Source: Paramyrothecium sp. XJ0827
Taxonomy: Eukaryota > Ascomycota > Sordariomycetes > Hypocreales > Stachybotryaceae
DNA: 64,000 nucleotides
Reading direction: 5' to 3'
NCBI GenBank assembly: GCA_020881915.1
Contig: JAJFPB010000005.1
Span: forward strand, 1,116,001-1,180,000
This document shows, piece after piece, positions 24,426-37,552 of the stretch (within the stretch, counting starts at the first letter, position 1; each line of letters starts with the position of its first letter). Both the position numbers and the translations under genes were made by a program. The notes beneath the pieces were generated by a model that saw only the letters and a program-made list of their open reading frames with translations, was not told where the DNA came from and made no database searches.

Positions 24426-27400
24426 AGCATGCATACATGCAAGCATGGGTGCTTGCCGAGCAGCGTACGTATGGGGATGAGATGGGACGAATGTACGGTG
24501 AACTGTTTCCTTGAGCTAAGCATGTATGACACAGCATGCGGTGTGTTGGTGTTGAGACAGTACGTGTCAATGCGTGATATCACTGACGAACTGACGAATG
24601 CATATGCATCGCCGAGCTAGGCACTGAAGTAGGACCGGGGATGAGAAGATGGCTTCAGCTTGTCGACGGAGAAAAGATGCTGCCAACTTAGCACACGTCA
24701 TACTGAAGCCACCCAAAACCGCCAAAGCCTAACCATATCAAAGGGCCCCCATGTTCCTGGAATCAAGCTGGCCTCAAAGATTGGGAGGCTAAGGATGAAT
24801 CAAGAGAAGGGAGGTCGCCACTGTGACAAGCGAAGACCACGCCAGTACGAATATTGAGATGGTGCCCCAGCGCTTGACCGTCACAAGGAGTTCCGGAATG
24901 AGCACGCAAGGATTGCAGCCGTGCCTGATCCAGATCATGGTACGGGATGTATGCCATCAATCCGCGTTTTGGGGGGTGAGTCGAAACTGCAGGCTTTCTT
25001 AGCGCCCGCGGCTTCGGAACTGGCTAGGTCTGTCGCTGATATATGTGGGAATTGAACATGACGTTGTGGCAGGGATCATTGCTTCCGGGCTCCCGCGGCG
25101 CACGGCGGAGGATGGGACGGGTCAGGTAGTCAGGTAAGCATCGTGTTTGAGGTACAGGACGCGTGATGAAAAGTTTTTCCTGCCTCTCCGGTTTTGGAGA
25201 GGTCGCTTGCTGTCAGATATGCCGTCAGCGGAGCATTCTGGGATGACGGCAAGGCGAAGGGCCGGCAGGGCAAAGCCAAGCAAAACAGACCTTTGGAAAG
25301 AGGCGGGCAGGGTTCAGCCTCGCGGCATCATGATCCCCAGGTTAGGTTAACTGGGAAAGCACAACATCTTCCACCGGAATATGTGGGCGAGGGGGTGAAG
25401 TGCAGAGGAAGAGGCGTGCGCGTCTGTGCTTTCCGGTGCCCAGAGGAATATTTCTGGCTCCAGCTTGAGAGTCGGAAGAAATGCGAGTGGCAGAAAGGGC
25501 AGATGCGACAGACGGGAAGCCAGGTACAGTACCTTACCTTGAGTTACCTCACCTCACGTTACTCCGTACCTTAGCAGTCATCTCGCCGAATGTAACTTGC
25601 AAGCTGCCGATCCTCAGCTATGCCCCGTTGGGCGTTCAACGGCGGCTACTTTACTTGCCGCCGTCACGCTATCGGGCCCAGGGAGGGTACTTCTGGCGGG
25701 ACATCCCATGCTTACCCGATCCAAAGGTGGGCAAGGTATTCCTCTATTCATATTAAGGTACATGGCCCCGTCCGCTCTACCTTGCCTTCCTACAGGTACG
25801 CCAAGCAAAGGCGTGGGAAGGTAAGGCACGAGAAGAGGGAAAGAAGCAAGCTCTGGCTGGGGCAGTCGCCTGTCACATTTGGGTCCGCTCAATTGGGGGA
25901 CCCAAGCGAGCCAAACTGGCGCTGAGAGCACCATCAGGTGAAAGGCTTGTTCTCACTTCCCCCCCGGCAGCTTGCCCTCTCCATGCGTTCACACGCGACT
26001 GATCCAGTGGAGCAGAAGTTTGTTGTCCTATTCTGTTTGGAAATACACAAAGCTTCAACGGTCTCTATTATCGCGCATGTCAGAGTGTCCCCCACCTGGC
26101 TGTCAATCGGGCGGAAGCCGATTCGAGCTAATTCACGGTATTGTTGCCCATCTGGTCTTGGAAGACCGGTCAAGTCCTTCACTGTTGGTCCGCCGGCCGC
26201 ACCCCTGTCTTCACTCGCTTTTCAATGGCAAGCAAGCCACAAGCTCCGCCTCTCCGTCGCCATTAAAAACCGTCAAGGCAAGGATTGACTTGAAATGAAT
26301 GGTGTCTGGGAAATTTGCAGCCAGCTAGCCAAGGGTAGCGCGCGCTTCTGCTCTCACGAATATTCGCGTTCATGTGAAGCTTCTGGCACAACTTTGCGGC
26401 AGCAGTCCAAACTCGGGAAAAGGGCAAGCATGTCAGACAGACGAGCATAGCGTCCAAGCAAGGTACACGTGTTACAGAACGCCATCTCGGTCATCGATAG
26501 GGCTGCTGAAAGCGCCGCAGGATACAGCACCGTTCCTATGGGCTCTCACCCAGCTCCTGGACACCTGCTAATCTCCATCTCGACGCCACCTCGTCTCTTT
26601 CCTCTCTTGTGGCAGACGATGGGCGCTGCCGGCAACTTGGAAAGCCGGCCGGAAGCGTTTTCAATTCTCAGGTTTCGGAGCTTTCGTCGTGCATGGCCAA
26701 AGCTGTCATCCGCTTTGGAGGTGCCAGACACGTGCGTAAGATCTCCACGCCCGAGTATCTGGCACTGATCGTCTCCGCAACACCCGCTTGGCGGCTGAAT
26801 CCCAGCTTCGCCTTGTGATGACTATGCAGCATTGCTGACCGCCTCAACAGACGCTCGCCCGGGTTGATTCCGTCATAACAAGTTCGCACACCCTCCCCCC
26901 AGTTCGAGCCCTGGTCGATTAAGGCACGCAGCAGACATCATTGACGTGGGCAGTACAATGCCACGATAGATCTGGGACACGGTTTGTAATGACCGATGAC
27001 CTTCCGTGAACTAAAAGCCTAGCGTCATGTACGCAGGCACATCCCCCATTCGCCTTCATCCTGCGCTTGGAGGTTATTAGTCTCCCGTAGCTTGCCCCAT
27101 TCCTCCCGTATGCGGAATATGCGGTCTCATCGCTGTCCAAACATGGTAGGCAGGCGAATGCCACGTCAAGGACGCAGAGTCCTGGCTGGGCCTCAAGGTA
27201 ACGTACTCTCGCCGGAGCTTTCCCAATCACCACGCGCGCCCCGGTTCGCTTATATAGACACAGGAGCCAGTAGGAGGCCGAGGCAGCCCATCCGCATCTC
27301 GTAGTGAATGTGTGAAAGGATGCACGACATTGGCACAGGCTTATCTCAGGCGATGAAGACGACTACGGCTAAGGGAACCAGGGGGGGCAAGAAAAAGAAA

Positions 27401-28433
27401 AGAAGGCAATGGGAAAAACCCGCCCACTACGGCCCAAAGCAGAACTCTTCGGGTTGCAACAAGGCCTGCGCGTCCCATCCCAGCCGGGAGCCCTGCCCTG
27501 CCACTTGGGGGTCCTAGCACCACGTAGTTTGGCATGGGTAGGATGGGTGGATGGATTGACACCCCCCTGGTCACAATACCCATCTTCAACCCTGGTCGTC
27601 TCCTCCATGAAAAGTGCCCAATGGGCCTTGTCTCCAGCTTTCAGTCTCTGACCTTTGTCTCCCTGTCACTGCCTCTCCACCCATGCTACTCGCCAGCAGA
27701 TAATGACCTCGATTTTGTTGTTTAATAAGGGTCTGGCACTGGCATGGGAGGCACAGGCCGCAGGTTACCCAGCTTTGGCGCACCCGATTAGTTGTAGCAG
27801 CCCGTCACCGTCGGGTATCTCAACCAACCCGTGGTTTTCATTTTGATCTTCTACAATTCTCTTTCCTCTTCCCAACACTGCTTCCGTCTTCTTTTCGCTT
27901 TGCTGTTGTTCACTGAGATTGCGGACCCAACCATTGCGACCTTCAACTGTCTCCGCCCGGCTCCTCTCCGCAACTTGCGCCTTGGCCGCAATAACGCAGA
28001 TTTACGTGCCTCGCTTCTATCCAGCGCGGCGTCTATTGGACAAACCACGGCGAGAGTAAGTCGTCCACAAAGCGAGGTCCAAAGGCCTGTCCGAGAGACT
28101 GTGCCTCGGCATACTCGGGTTGGCTAAGTGGCTGTGTTCTCCTGGATGCATCTCGCAATCCACTCGAGAACAAATTGGATTACTGACAATCCCTCCTCAC
28201 CACAGCTACGGCCAAGCTTGACATCCGACAAGCTGACGGGAATATCTGTCTGCGTGTTGGTCAGGCCACATAGTGGCTAAAAGTATCCTTCGACGGGCTG
28301 GCCAGTCGCTGGACCAGGTTTCCTCCCCCGAGTCTCAGTGGAGGGCAGTCCTGCAGCTCATCCCACCATCTCACCGCGTCCATTTCTGCTCACCGGTTTC
28401 TGTCGTGCTCCATCTTGAATAACCGACATTCAG

Positions 28434-30783
28434 CAGAGCAAACCGTGCAGAACAATTGGCTCACTTCTCGGCAACGCTCAAGCAATATTTCGGAGTCTAT
28501 TACAATACGTCAGGCGGCTACTGCCCTTCTACATATCCATCAAACCTGCAAAAGGTGTGTCACATTTGTAACGACATCATTCTCGCTGGATGGACCAGCT
28601 AGTACTACTAGGAGGACAAACATAACCAAGAGTATCAGCATTCCCAATTTCAACCGTCTCTCGACACATCAAGAAGTCCATACGCAGACCTCGAGGCGCA
28701 TCTGGATCTCTCGGATAGCTTTCTCCAACCGCCACCTCTTGTAGCCACCTATTTCAGCACTTTGGTTTTATATCCATCGGGAGTGTTTGCGCACCGGTCC
28801 CGAACCAAACCGATCACCCTGGCGCATCCGTCGGCTGGCCGGTGGCAACAGGCACCGCCTGTCCAGGACAGTCCTGGCTCAGCAGTCACCGATTCAACAG
28901 GTGGCACTGCTCCTAACTCCCCACGCACACCTTTGACGCCTAGCTGGGCGCCCAAGCACCTGGGTTCGTATCATCCTGCTACCTCACCACGGATACGAGC
29001 ATCTCGCCCCCATTCAAGGAAAGACGGAGAGGGTCAATGTTCCGGTCGTCAGGACCACGAGCTTGCAGGGGATCAGGTACCGATGTCCCAGAAGGGACCT
29101 GCACCTCGTCCTGCCCCTCACCGCGCTTCGAGATCACCTCCAGTAGAGACGCTGGGCTCGACTGCGGCGAATCGAAATCCACCACCACCGCCTGGTAGCA
29201 GCGATGCCAGCTTCGATCCCCATCGGGTGGGTCATTCCAACGGCGACTATCGAGCCCAGATGATTCCTGCAAGGGCGCTGGGCGTCCACAACATTTTGAA
29301 TCCGTCAGAGCCACGCCCTACACACCCGGAAGGCAGTGGTCAGTCCTTCTCGCCGATGAGAGAGCCAGAAGTTCCGGCCGCCGGCCATGCCGGGCCCTAT
29401 GGCCCTCCTCGCCCGTTTCCTTCAGCACCGCCGGCCCCATCCTCACATCCTGGGACGCCAGTCGGGGCCCCTCCTCCCGTTGGCGGGCACCCCTCCGATC
29501 GCAAGTCGCCGTCGAGCAGCTATCCATTCCCAGCTATGAATAATCCGCGTCAGATGTCGAGCCCGAAAGCATCTCGCGCTATGAGCTTGGGCCAAGGTAT
29601 GCAGCATAGGGAAGTCGACCTGCGGCACCAGCCGTTTTTCCCCTCTTCCTCGCCTATGAAGCGTCCCTACGAGCCCGAATTTCCTGATGAAAGACGCGTT
29701 GCGTTGCCGCCAGTCCATCACACTTCTAGTGTATCTCTCTCCCAGCATCCACTGCCGCCAAGTGCTTCTAGGTCGTCGTCGCAATCCTCAAATCGTCCAA
29801 CCGCCGAAGTGTTACAGGGGCCAAATTTGGGAGCACCGACGGCAAGGGACCCCCGAGATGTGCAGGCGCAGATGTCACAACAACATCTCCAACAAAATAT
29901 GCCACCTGGACGACCATTTTCGAGAGGAGAACAAAATGCAGAAGGGATGCCGGGCTCAGCTTGGCCTGAGGTGTTCCGTCGACCGGGCATGGCCGGGTCA
30001 TTGATTGGGGGAGATGGACAACAAGCATTCATGACTTTGCCAGGAAGTGACACGCCGATCCCGGTTCAGGTCGACTACTCTCAAGCCTCTAAAAAGGCCG
30101 ACGAAAAGAGGCAGCGCAACGCCAAGGCCTCGACGCGACATCGAAGGAAGAAGAAGACAATGCAGGAAGAAAATGTGAAGAGGTTACAGGAGCTCCAAAA
30201 TGAACGCCAGCAGATGTATCAGCATATCGAGGAGGTGACGAGACAACGTGATTTCTATCGCGAAGAGAGAAACCGGCTGAGGGATATTGTGGGGAGAACT
30301 GCCTCCATCACCGAACTGGCTTCCGGTCCGCCCAGCCCTCCGGCATCGACAAGGCCCACAGGATTTTTTACCGAAGAGAGCCCTCTGCTGCAGCAGTCAC
30401 ATGCAGCAGCATCTTCCCAAGGATACGCCAGTGACTCTTCATCTGTCGAACGACCGGCGCAACGTAGAAGGACCGAGGATCGCACAGACTATTCTATCCA
30501 CGCTTACGCAGCAATGGCGGGTCACCCGACTGCATTGCCGCCCATGCAGGGCCAAGGCTATCCAATACCCCCTCGACCGCTATCGGCCGCATCGACTGCA
30601 AGTATGGAAAGACTACCACCTCTGCGAGCTATGGAAGGACCACAGCCGTCTCAGACCTATGGGCATGGGCCCCCTCAGGAGCAGGATCCAAGGACAGGGC
30701 AATGGGTTCCTCTGCAGACCCGGTACTTGGAGACTGGCTGGGCCACGACACCGCGGAATCCTCACGACCCCTCCCAGCGTTAA
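28434..30783 (+). CDS. bZIP transcription factor; 5' end unresolved
   Basis: The main open frame encodes a Pro/Ser/Gln-rich protein with a bZIP-type basic region near 30,092-30,160 (ADEKRQRNAKASTRHRRKKK). A heptad-like helix follows (VKRLQELQNERQQMYQHIEE), then a second helix (RQRDFYREERNRLRDIV). The motif order fits the fungal bZIP regulators in which DYSQASKKADEKRQRN precedes the zipper. The frame has no ATG before 29,083, yet it stays open upstream to 28,612. It can be joined across a 57-bp intron (28555-28611, GTGTGT...CTACTAG) to another in-frame stretch at 28434-28554. The start codon probably lies in a further 5' exon that I could not identify. The alternative is initiation at 29,083, or an ATG at 28,590 spliced to 28,852. 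DNA-binding role is strong; targets unknown. Confidence 0.85.
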
Positions 30784-33161
30784 GGCACTGACCATGCGCA
30801 TTTACCTCAGACAATGTCGCGGATATCTGCTCGCTTGCAACGAGGATGACGACAAGAATTGCTACAGTATTGATCTATTACAAGGATTATTTTCATTCTT
30901 TCTCGAGATCTGACAAACCATTTCACAACGTACAAAACTTATAATCGGCAATTTTTTGGAAGAGCCGTGGATTACTTGGAAGGGATGATATACAGCGTTT
31001 ATTGTCGGGCAACTGACATTCTCCACTTTGTTTGTTTCCTCCATTGCTCTGATGATTCGTCCATTTGATGTTTTCCTTATTCCTTGCAATAGTCTGTTGT
31101 TTTTTGGAGTTGGGACCACCCTTGCGATGGAAGACAAGGACAGGAAAAGCGGCCCTGGCCTATTTGAATTTCCTGCATTGCGAAGCACAGTTTATACCAA
31201 ATTTACCCCAGCAGAAGCTTACAGAATTTGCTGCTCAGGCCGCAGATGTCATATACCAGATTGTTTTTGTTTTCTTTTCAACCACAACATCCGGATTTCA
31301 AGTTTCTTTGTTTTTATCTATACCCGGGCAAGGCACTCGAGCAGAGTGAGGCAAACAGCCAGGAAGGAGAAGCACGACAGGCCTCGGGACAGGCCGAGTG
31401 AAAGCATATGGGTCTTTGCTTAAAAATTTTTTATCGCGGTAGACAAGGCGTTGTCTGTAACCTACTGAACTGAAGGCCTTCAGTATTGCATTGGGCATCA
31501 CTTGGTTGGTTGATCACGGTTCGGATAAGTTACAATAAGAAGATTGATATAAATACTCTAGAGAATATAACATATCCAAGTATGTGGGCACACACATGTC
31601 TTCGTCCTAGCTCCGGTGTTGTGACTCAATGCTGGGGCGGTAGTCGTGGACTCCATTTAAGGTAGGTAAACAATCTCAATCGTCAATACAGGATGTTGGA
31701 TACGAGGAGTAAGTGTTGCGATGCCATCTCTCTCAAGCTCGATGAATCCGATATTGGTGCCCAATGACGTTGTTGTGCCGGATGTCGCTATAAGTAGAGA
31801 AAGCGGACGAGCTAGCGACTGTTTGGACCACGACGTGGAGGGGAGACCTTGCAAGATGGGTACCCAAGGACAAGATGGATGATACGTACGTGGCAGAAAG
31901 ATGGGCATTTCACTCTGTTATGCCGATAACATAGGCGAGTTGTTATGCCTAGGTATTCAGGACCGCGCTGGCATGGTTTGAATCCTATTCTTGTACACAA
32001 AACCATAGATCATTGATGTAATGCCCGTTGGGTCCGTACGTTGGTACGAAGTGAACGCCTTCGCAGAGTGTGCCAGAAAGAGCTTGCAAGACCGGTATAT
32101 CATCCCCGGTCGTCTGCTCACCTCCGCGGACTGCCACTACTTTGGGGGGGGTCATTGAAGCCCAAGTAATGGCCAGGGGGTGTCGTGAGTGGCTTGTTAC
32201 GTGCTTCCTGCCTGCAGCAGCCAGCTCAGGCGCCCCCCACTTTCCATCGAATCAGCACGGCATGGGACACTGGATTAGCAAAAATAATGAGGTGACGCTC
32301 AATGGCAAGGATGGGCAGCCAAGAGCGGCTTTACGCCACACCTAAGTCATACGTTTTCTGGGACCAACATGTCTGAGGGATTGCCCTTGCCATTTGCTTC
32401 CGACAGAAGGGGAAGACTTTGCCGACAAGTAGCGAGGCGAACTCGTCACAGTTACGAGGCAGCCCAAATATGGGTGTCGCACGAAGCTACCTTGGACATC
32501 ACAGTACGGTAGATAGGAGGTAGATGCGGCACGGTGCATGTTGGATTCCGCTGGGCTGGGTCGGGGTCAACACAAACCAACCCCCCCCACTCCTTCGGGC
32601 GGACCGCGCCATCCCGTAGGTTGGTTTGGAAACCGACATCCCGCGCGCTATCGGGCTGCTGTGCCACATGAGCCACAAGCCTAGGCCGGCACACACTGTA
32701 TGCCGTCACTGTGCAAGTCACACGGGGCTGCGGTGGCCCCGTGGGCCTTGGCCGTTTGGACCTCCATCCGGTTGGTAGAAACAGTTCACCCATTACCGGC
32801 TTGCATGCATGAATGCAATACCACGGGATCCGCGTCTACAATCTGTCCGCCATTCTTTGTACACGAACTGGCAAAAAGAGAAAGAGCAGCGTGCAACCTG
32901 AGGAATGCTGGCAAACGCTGCATCGCAGTCTCTTTCCTCTACTCACATCAACCACCACCAAGATTACCTGTGAACTATACGCTATACGAGTGTCAACTAC
33001 GCCCAAGCCTGGTACATCACAGTTTCGGAAGAGGGGATTGATCTGCGGAAAATTCCTCCTGGCGTGAGACATTAACACAGCTGGACTTGCAGCACTGGTC
33101 GTACTGGTGGCGGGCCTATACGCAAAGCCACTGGAGGGTGGCGCGTCAGACCCAGGTAACG
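30784..33161. other. Intergenic between bZIP gene and aldehyde dehydrogenase
   Basis: This 2.4 kb stretch should contain the bZIP 3' UTR and the aldehyde dehydrogenase promoter. The part 30,880-31,600 is AT-richer than its surroundings. ORFs are short and unrecognised. Confidence 0.55.
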
Positions 33162-34817
33162 ATGGCGTGCCTCGTCGCGAGCACGATACGAGGCGGTCTT
33201 GCGAAGCGCAGCGCCTGCACGGTGACGGCACGGCGTTTTTCGTGCTCCAAACCGCTAGCTTCACTAGGCTTGGAAGTTGACTTGAGTGCTTCGAACGGCC
33301 GAAGTTGGAAGCAACCGGTTGGCTTGTTCATTGACAATGAGTTTCGTGCAAGCGCAAAGGGCCGCAGTTTAACAACGATAAACCCTTAGTAAGTGAGATG
33401 GCACAACGAGGAGCGAGATTTGGAAATTTCCATTGATTGGCTTGCATGTAGCACCGAACAAGACATATGTTCCGTCCACGCAGCAACCTCGACGGATGTG
33501 GACGTTGCCGTTGCAGCAGCCCGAAGGGCGCTCAAGAACCGCTCCTGGAAGTCGCTATCCGGCACGGAACGCGGGCTGCTGATGCACAAGCTCGCGGATC
33601 TAGTTGATCAGCACAAGGAAACGCTTGCCACTATTGAGGCGCTGGACAACGGGAAGCCCTATTCCGTTTCCCTAAGCTATGACGTGCCGCAGTTCTCAGA
33701 GGTCCTTCGTTACTATGCAGGCTTTGCAGACAAGATATTTGGCAATGTAATAGATGTTGGACCTGGCAAGCTAGCCTACACGCTCAAACAGCCAGTTGGC
33801 GTGTGCGGCCAGATCATCCCCTGGAACTACCCGCTCGACATGGCGGCGTGGAAGCTTGGGCCGGCTCTCTGCTGCGGCAACACCATCGTGCTCAAGCTCG
33901 CGGAACAGACGCCCTTGTCGGTGCTCTACGTCGCCAAGCTGATACAGGAAGCCGGCTTCCCTCCCGGCGTCGTCAACATTGTGACCGGGTACGGGGGCGA
34001 GGCCGGCGCGGCGTTGGCGCAGCATGCCGACGTGGACAAGATTGCGTTCACCGGCAGCACAGCCATCGGCAAGGAGATTATGAGGCTGGCTGCCGGCACC
34101 ATGAAGGCGATCACGCTGGAAACGGGCGGCAAGTCGCCGCTGATCGTCTTTGATGATGCGGACGTGGAGCAGGCGGTGCGGTGGGCGCACGCAGGTATCA
34201 TGGACAACCAAGGGCAGATTTGCACCGCTACGTCTCGCCTCCTGGTGCAAGAAGGTATATATGATGTTTTTGTGGAAAATTTCAAAGCGTATACAGACAA
34301 GACGTCAATCTTGGGTGACCCGTTCGAGTCGCGGACCTTTCAAGGGCCCCAGGTTTCGCATCTTCAGCGACAGCGGGTTCTAGCTTTTATCTCCTCGGCT
34401 CGCTCCGCCGGCGCTCGAATCTACCACCCGCCAACGCCTCTTCCCCCCCGCGGCTTCTTTGCTCCACCTACGATATTCACCGACGTGGATCCCTCCGCTT
34501 CCGTCTTCACCGAGGAGATCTTCGGGCCTTGCGCGGTAGTGGCCAAGTTCGCCAAGGAGGAGGAGGCGCTCGCGATCGCCAACGAGTCACGGTACGGGTT
34601 GGCTGGAGCGGTGTTCACGCGCGACCTGGCGAGGGCGCACAGGATGGCGAGGGACCTCGAGGCGGGCATGGTCTGGGTCAATAGCAGCAACGACGCCGAT
34701 GTGAGGGTGCCCTTCGGCGGTGTCAAGGAGAGCGGGTTAGGCAGGGAACTGGGTGAAGACGGACTAAGGGGCTACTACAACGTCAAGGCAGTGCACGTGA
34801 ATTTGACGGATGAGTAG
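33162..34817 (+). CDS. Aldehyde dehydrogenase, probably mitochondrial
   Basis: Two exons (33162-33388 and 33452-34817) around a 63-bp intron give 530 residues. The enzyme oxidises aldehydes to acids with NAD(P)+. Visible hallmarks are IIPWNYPLDMAAWKLGPAL (cofactor fold), FTGSTAIGKEI, the general base Glu299 in LETGGKSP, the nucleophile Cys333 in QGQICTATSR (34 residues after the Glu, as expected), EEIFGP and PFGGVKESGLGRELG. The body starts at about residue 55 (LFIDNEF). The preceding residues are Arg/Ser-rich with few acids (MACLVASTIRGGLAKRS, then RRFSCS), consistent with a mitochondrial presequence. This start is the first ATG in the open frame. It belongs to the ALDH1/2-like group. The physiological aldehyde is not determined. 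Confidence 0.95.
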
Positions 34818-35708
34818 GCCACCTGTCTAGATGCTGCTCATTCAATACACCTCAACACTCGACGCAGTGGCATTGGAGGTTTTATGATTGTCAAAATTTA
34901 ATTTGGTGATCATCTCACGATAGGTGGTCCCGTGGCACAAACAGCTGATCATTCAACTCATAAGTGAGTTCTTCGAAGAAGTATCAAGTTGGTGATCCAT
35001 TCCGCTTCCTTCCTTCTGCCAGCTGGCTGTGCAAATCATAAACCGACCACGACGCACGCAGGAGCCGAAGGGAGCATCACCATCCAGACACGTATGAAGG
35101 ACATGTGACCTCATTGTGAGCTTCCAGGGCAGCGCCTTCGCCTTGGAGGAGAATTTAACTTACGACACGACAAGGTTAAGTCTCATGTGAAGTATAGTAG
35201 TTGACAAACTAACATCAATATTGGGGTGGGAGAGGCAGAGGTGGCCTTCTAAATCTGTCCTTTCCTCAAGCTCACGGAGAACTATATAAAGAACACGATG
35301 AGACTGACAGGAACAATTGACACTTGGAACTCCAAACATTGTCTTTCCTCACATACTCGCACAAGAAAGAGAACTCCTCCAAAGACTCAAAGCACAACGA
35401 CAAGGATTCGTGGCTGAAGACCAGTGGTACAGCCACAGTTTCACGTCAGATCCAAGAACTCGTGGCGTTACCTTCCAGTAAGGTAGGTAGGTCACCCCCG
35501 GCTCATAAAACTGGGGCCTGCCTGACATCAGCTTACAGAGTAGACGCAGGACATGCCAGCTAACTCTACCCGGACCTAGGTGCAGCTCCGATTGCATCAC
35601 AACCATTTTGTCATTAGCACGCTTGCATCATCCCAAATCAGCCGACTCTCGACGCTCAACTCACGTCATCGTATTCCTTTGCGCCGTCGCAAGCGAAGCG
35701 AAGCAGCA
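34818..35708. other. Intergenic: ALDH 3' side and SEC12 promoter
   Basis: About 0.9 kb. A TATA-like TATATAAAG lies at 35,283-35,291, 418 bp before the SEC12 start codon. A GTAAGGTAGGTAGG stretch at about 35,479-35,492 lies between. If the TATA-like site is used, the transcript would have a leader of several hundred bases, possibly spliced. No gene is visible. Confidence 0.5.
35283..35291 (+). promoter_or_regulatory. TATA-like element upstream of SEC12
   Basis: TATATAAAG in an otherwise mixed-composition region, correctly oriented for SEC12. It is only a sequence match and the distance to the ATG is long. Confidence 0.3.
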
Positions 35709-37552
35709 ATGGTTCCCTTCCCGTCTTCGCGCCTCGAGCTTGGCTACCTGCTCAGCGCCGTCGAGTTTGATCCCCACGATTCGAATCGCTTGGTTGTGGG
35801 TGGTGGTGACGGCGCGACATTTCGCTCAGGGGTGAGCAATAAGATTGTAGGTCATACCCACAGCCCTGGCAAGCAGCAAGCCTCTGACTCTCCTAGACGG
35901 TGCTCGAAGCCAGCGCACAGGACGAATTGCGCATCGCCGGCGATGTGGTGCTCTCCCGCGACGAGGATAGCGTCGTGTCCTTGGCACACGGCGCCAGTAA
36001 GGGCAAGACAACATACCTTTACGCCGGCATGAACTCGGGCCCAGAGAAGATCAAGGCGGGCGTAAACGAGCACCTTCGAACGTTGTCCCTCGAACAGTCC
36101 AAGACTCGGGTCTCCGTTGGTGCCAAAACCCCCGAGGTCATTATCTCCCAGCTGTCGAAAACTTCCTTGTTCTCGAATCCAGACATCAACACATACCAAC
36201 GGCTACTGCGTATCAGGGGGTCTCTCGGCGTCGCAGCTACAGCCATGGGCAAAGAGTCACAGTTGGCCGTCTTCGACATATCTGGAACGACGCCAAAGGC
36301 CAAAGGGATTCTGGAACTCCCGGAAGACGCAGAGGACGTTGATATTCTTCAAACGGGCGACAACGAGTATCAGATTACCTTTTGCTACAAATACGAGCTC
36401 CATACTGTGTCCATTGGCAAGGAGACCAGCGACCCAAAACTCATCTTCACCATGCCGGACGATCATGGAGAGCGACCCAAGTTCCGCTCCATCAGATACA
36501 TCACCCCCAACTTCCTGGTTGCTGTCTCCAATCTGCCCAAGCAGAGCGGTGCCCTGATCCAAGGATTCCGGGTGCCAGACAAAAGAAGCGACACGGCCCG
36601 TATAGCGACTTCAGTCCGGATTCCAAGGAAGATCACGGCGACAGGACTTGCTGTTGCGAACCTGGCTCCTCCCGCCTCCCCAACCGACGCAGTTGGTGAT
36701 ACGCAGTTCATCATTGCTGTTGCAGGCCACGACTCGTCCATATCACTATATACAATGAATCACCGGACCGCTGAGACGCTCAACATCATCACCCAACTCT
36801 ATCCCTTACACACTTTGAAAAATGTCCACTCATCGGAAGCCATAGCTGGGTTATCTTTCTCAAACTTCAAGACTCCCAAGACTCACATTCGAGTTCAACA
36901 CATCAAGCTTGCAAGTATATCATCCTACGATAGAACGGTGGCCGTGCATAGCATTGCTTTGAAGAAACACGTGGATAAGAAACCCAGGAATCCAAAGGGC
37001 CCGCCCCGCGCCATTCGATATGTCGTGGCCATGGAATCCAAGGCACCATCGGCTCGTCCGATTATGATTTTCCTGACCATTTCGGTGTTGATAATGGCTC
37101 TTGTTGGACAATCAGTCATGGAAGTGTTTGGACAGAGTCGACCCATCCTTGGTGCACACAGATTCCTCCCCTCGTGGTACGGCACCATCCGGTCTTTTGA
37201 CCCGCCGCCCGCTGGTCTTCTCAAGGAAGACTTCCTCGCCAAGATTGCTGGGGAAAAGCGGCCTACAGCCGGCGAGACACTCGTCATGTGGGAGGGCGCC
37301 CACTCGGATGCCACTGCTCAGCCCGTGGCGGATAGCGACACGGCTGCCAAGAAGATCAACGTCGATGTCCACGATGAGAATGTCCACGGTCCAGGAAAGA
37401 CCTGGGACGAGCTCGAGCACGAGCAGAAGCATGCTTGGAAGGAGACGCTGAAGGAGGCGGGCGCCTGGACACAAAACATGGGCGAGAGTGTCTTCCAGGG
37501 TATCCTGTTTGGCGAGATGGCTGGAGCTGTCGGTCGAGCAGTCGCTGGATGA
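35709..37552 (+). CDS. SEC12: SEC12, ER-membrane guanine nucleotide exchange factor for SAR1
   Basis: Two exons (35709-35846 and 35897-37552) around a 50-bp intron give 597 residues. Sec12 is the ER transmembrane beta-propeller that loads Sar1 with GTP and so starts COPII assembly. The N-terminus has SSRLELGYLLSAVEFDP and then the Gly-rich GGGDG to NKITVLEAS stretch (about 31-49), at the position of the potassium-binding loop that contacts Sar1. WD-like blades follow. One membrane span sits at about 432-455 (IMIFLTISVLIMALVGQ), leaving about 140 lumenal residues that end AVGRAVAG without an HDEL-type retrieval signal. The intron falls exactly after the Gly-rich loop. Its substrate gene SAR1 lies about 32 kb upstream on the other strand. 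Confidence 0.93.

Larger units (their letters stand above)
21305..28433. other. 7.1 kb divergent intergenic region, no supported gene
   Basis: The region lies between the divergent SMP-30-like gene and the bZIP gene. It contains a CA microsatellite, an alternating purine-pyrimidine tract and clusters of GGTA/TACC-type motifs (around 25,524-25,573). The last 600 bp, from about 27,830, are pyrimidine-rich and look like a 5' leader of the bZIP gene, with a strong GTAAGT donor at 28,056 suggesting a leader intron. ORFs across the region are short, overlapping and unrecognised. Confidence 0.6.

Noticed and set aside
33771..34250. 159-codon ORF antisense to the aldehyde dehydrogenase
   Set aside because: It lies wholly within a well-supported enzyme exon and reflects GC-rich third positions.
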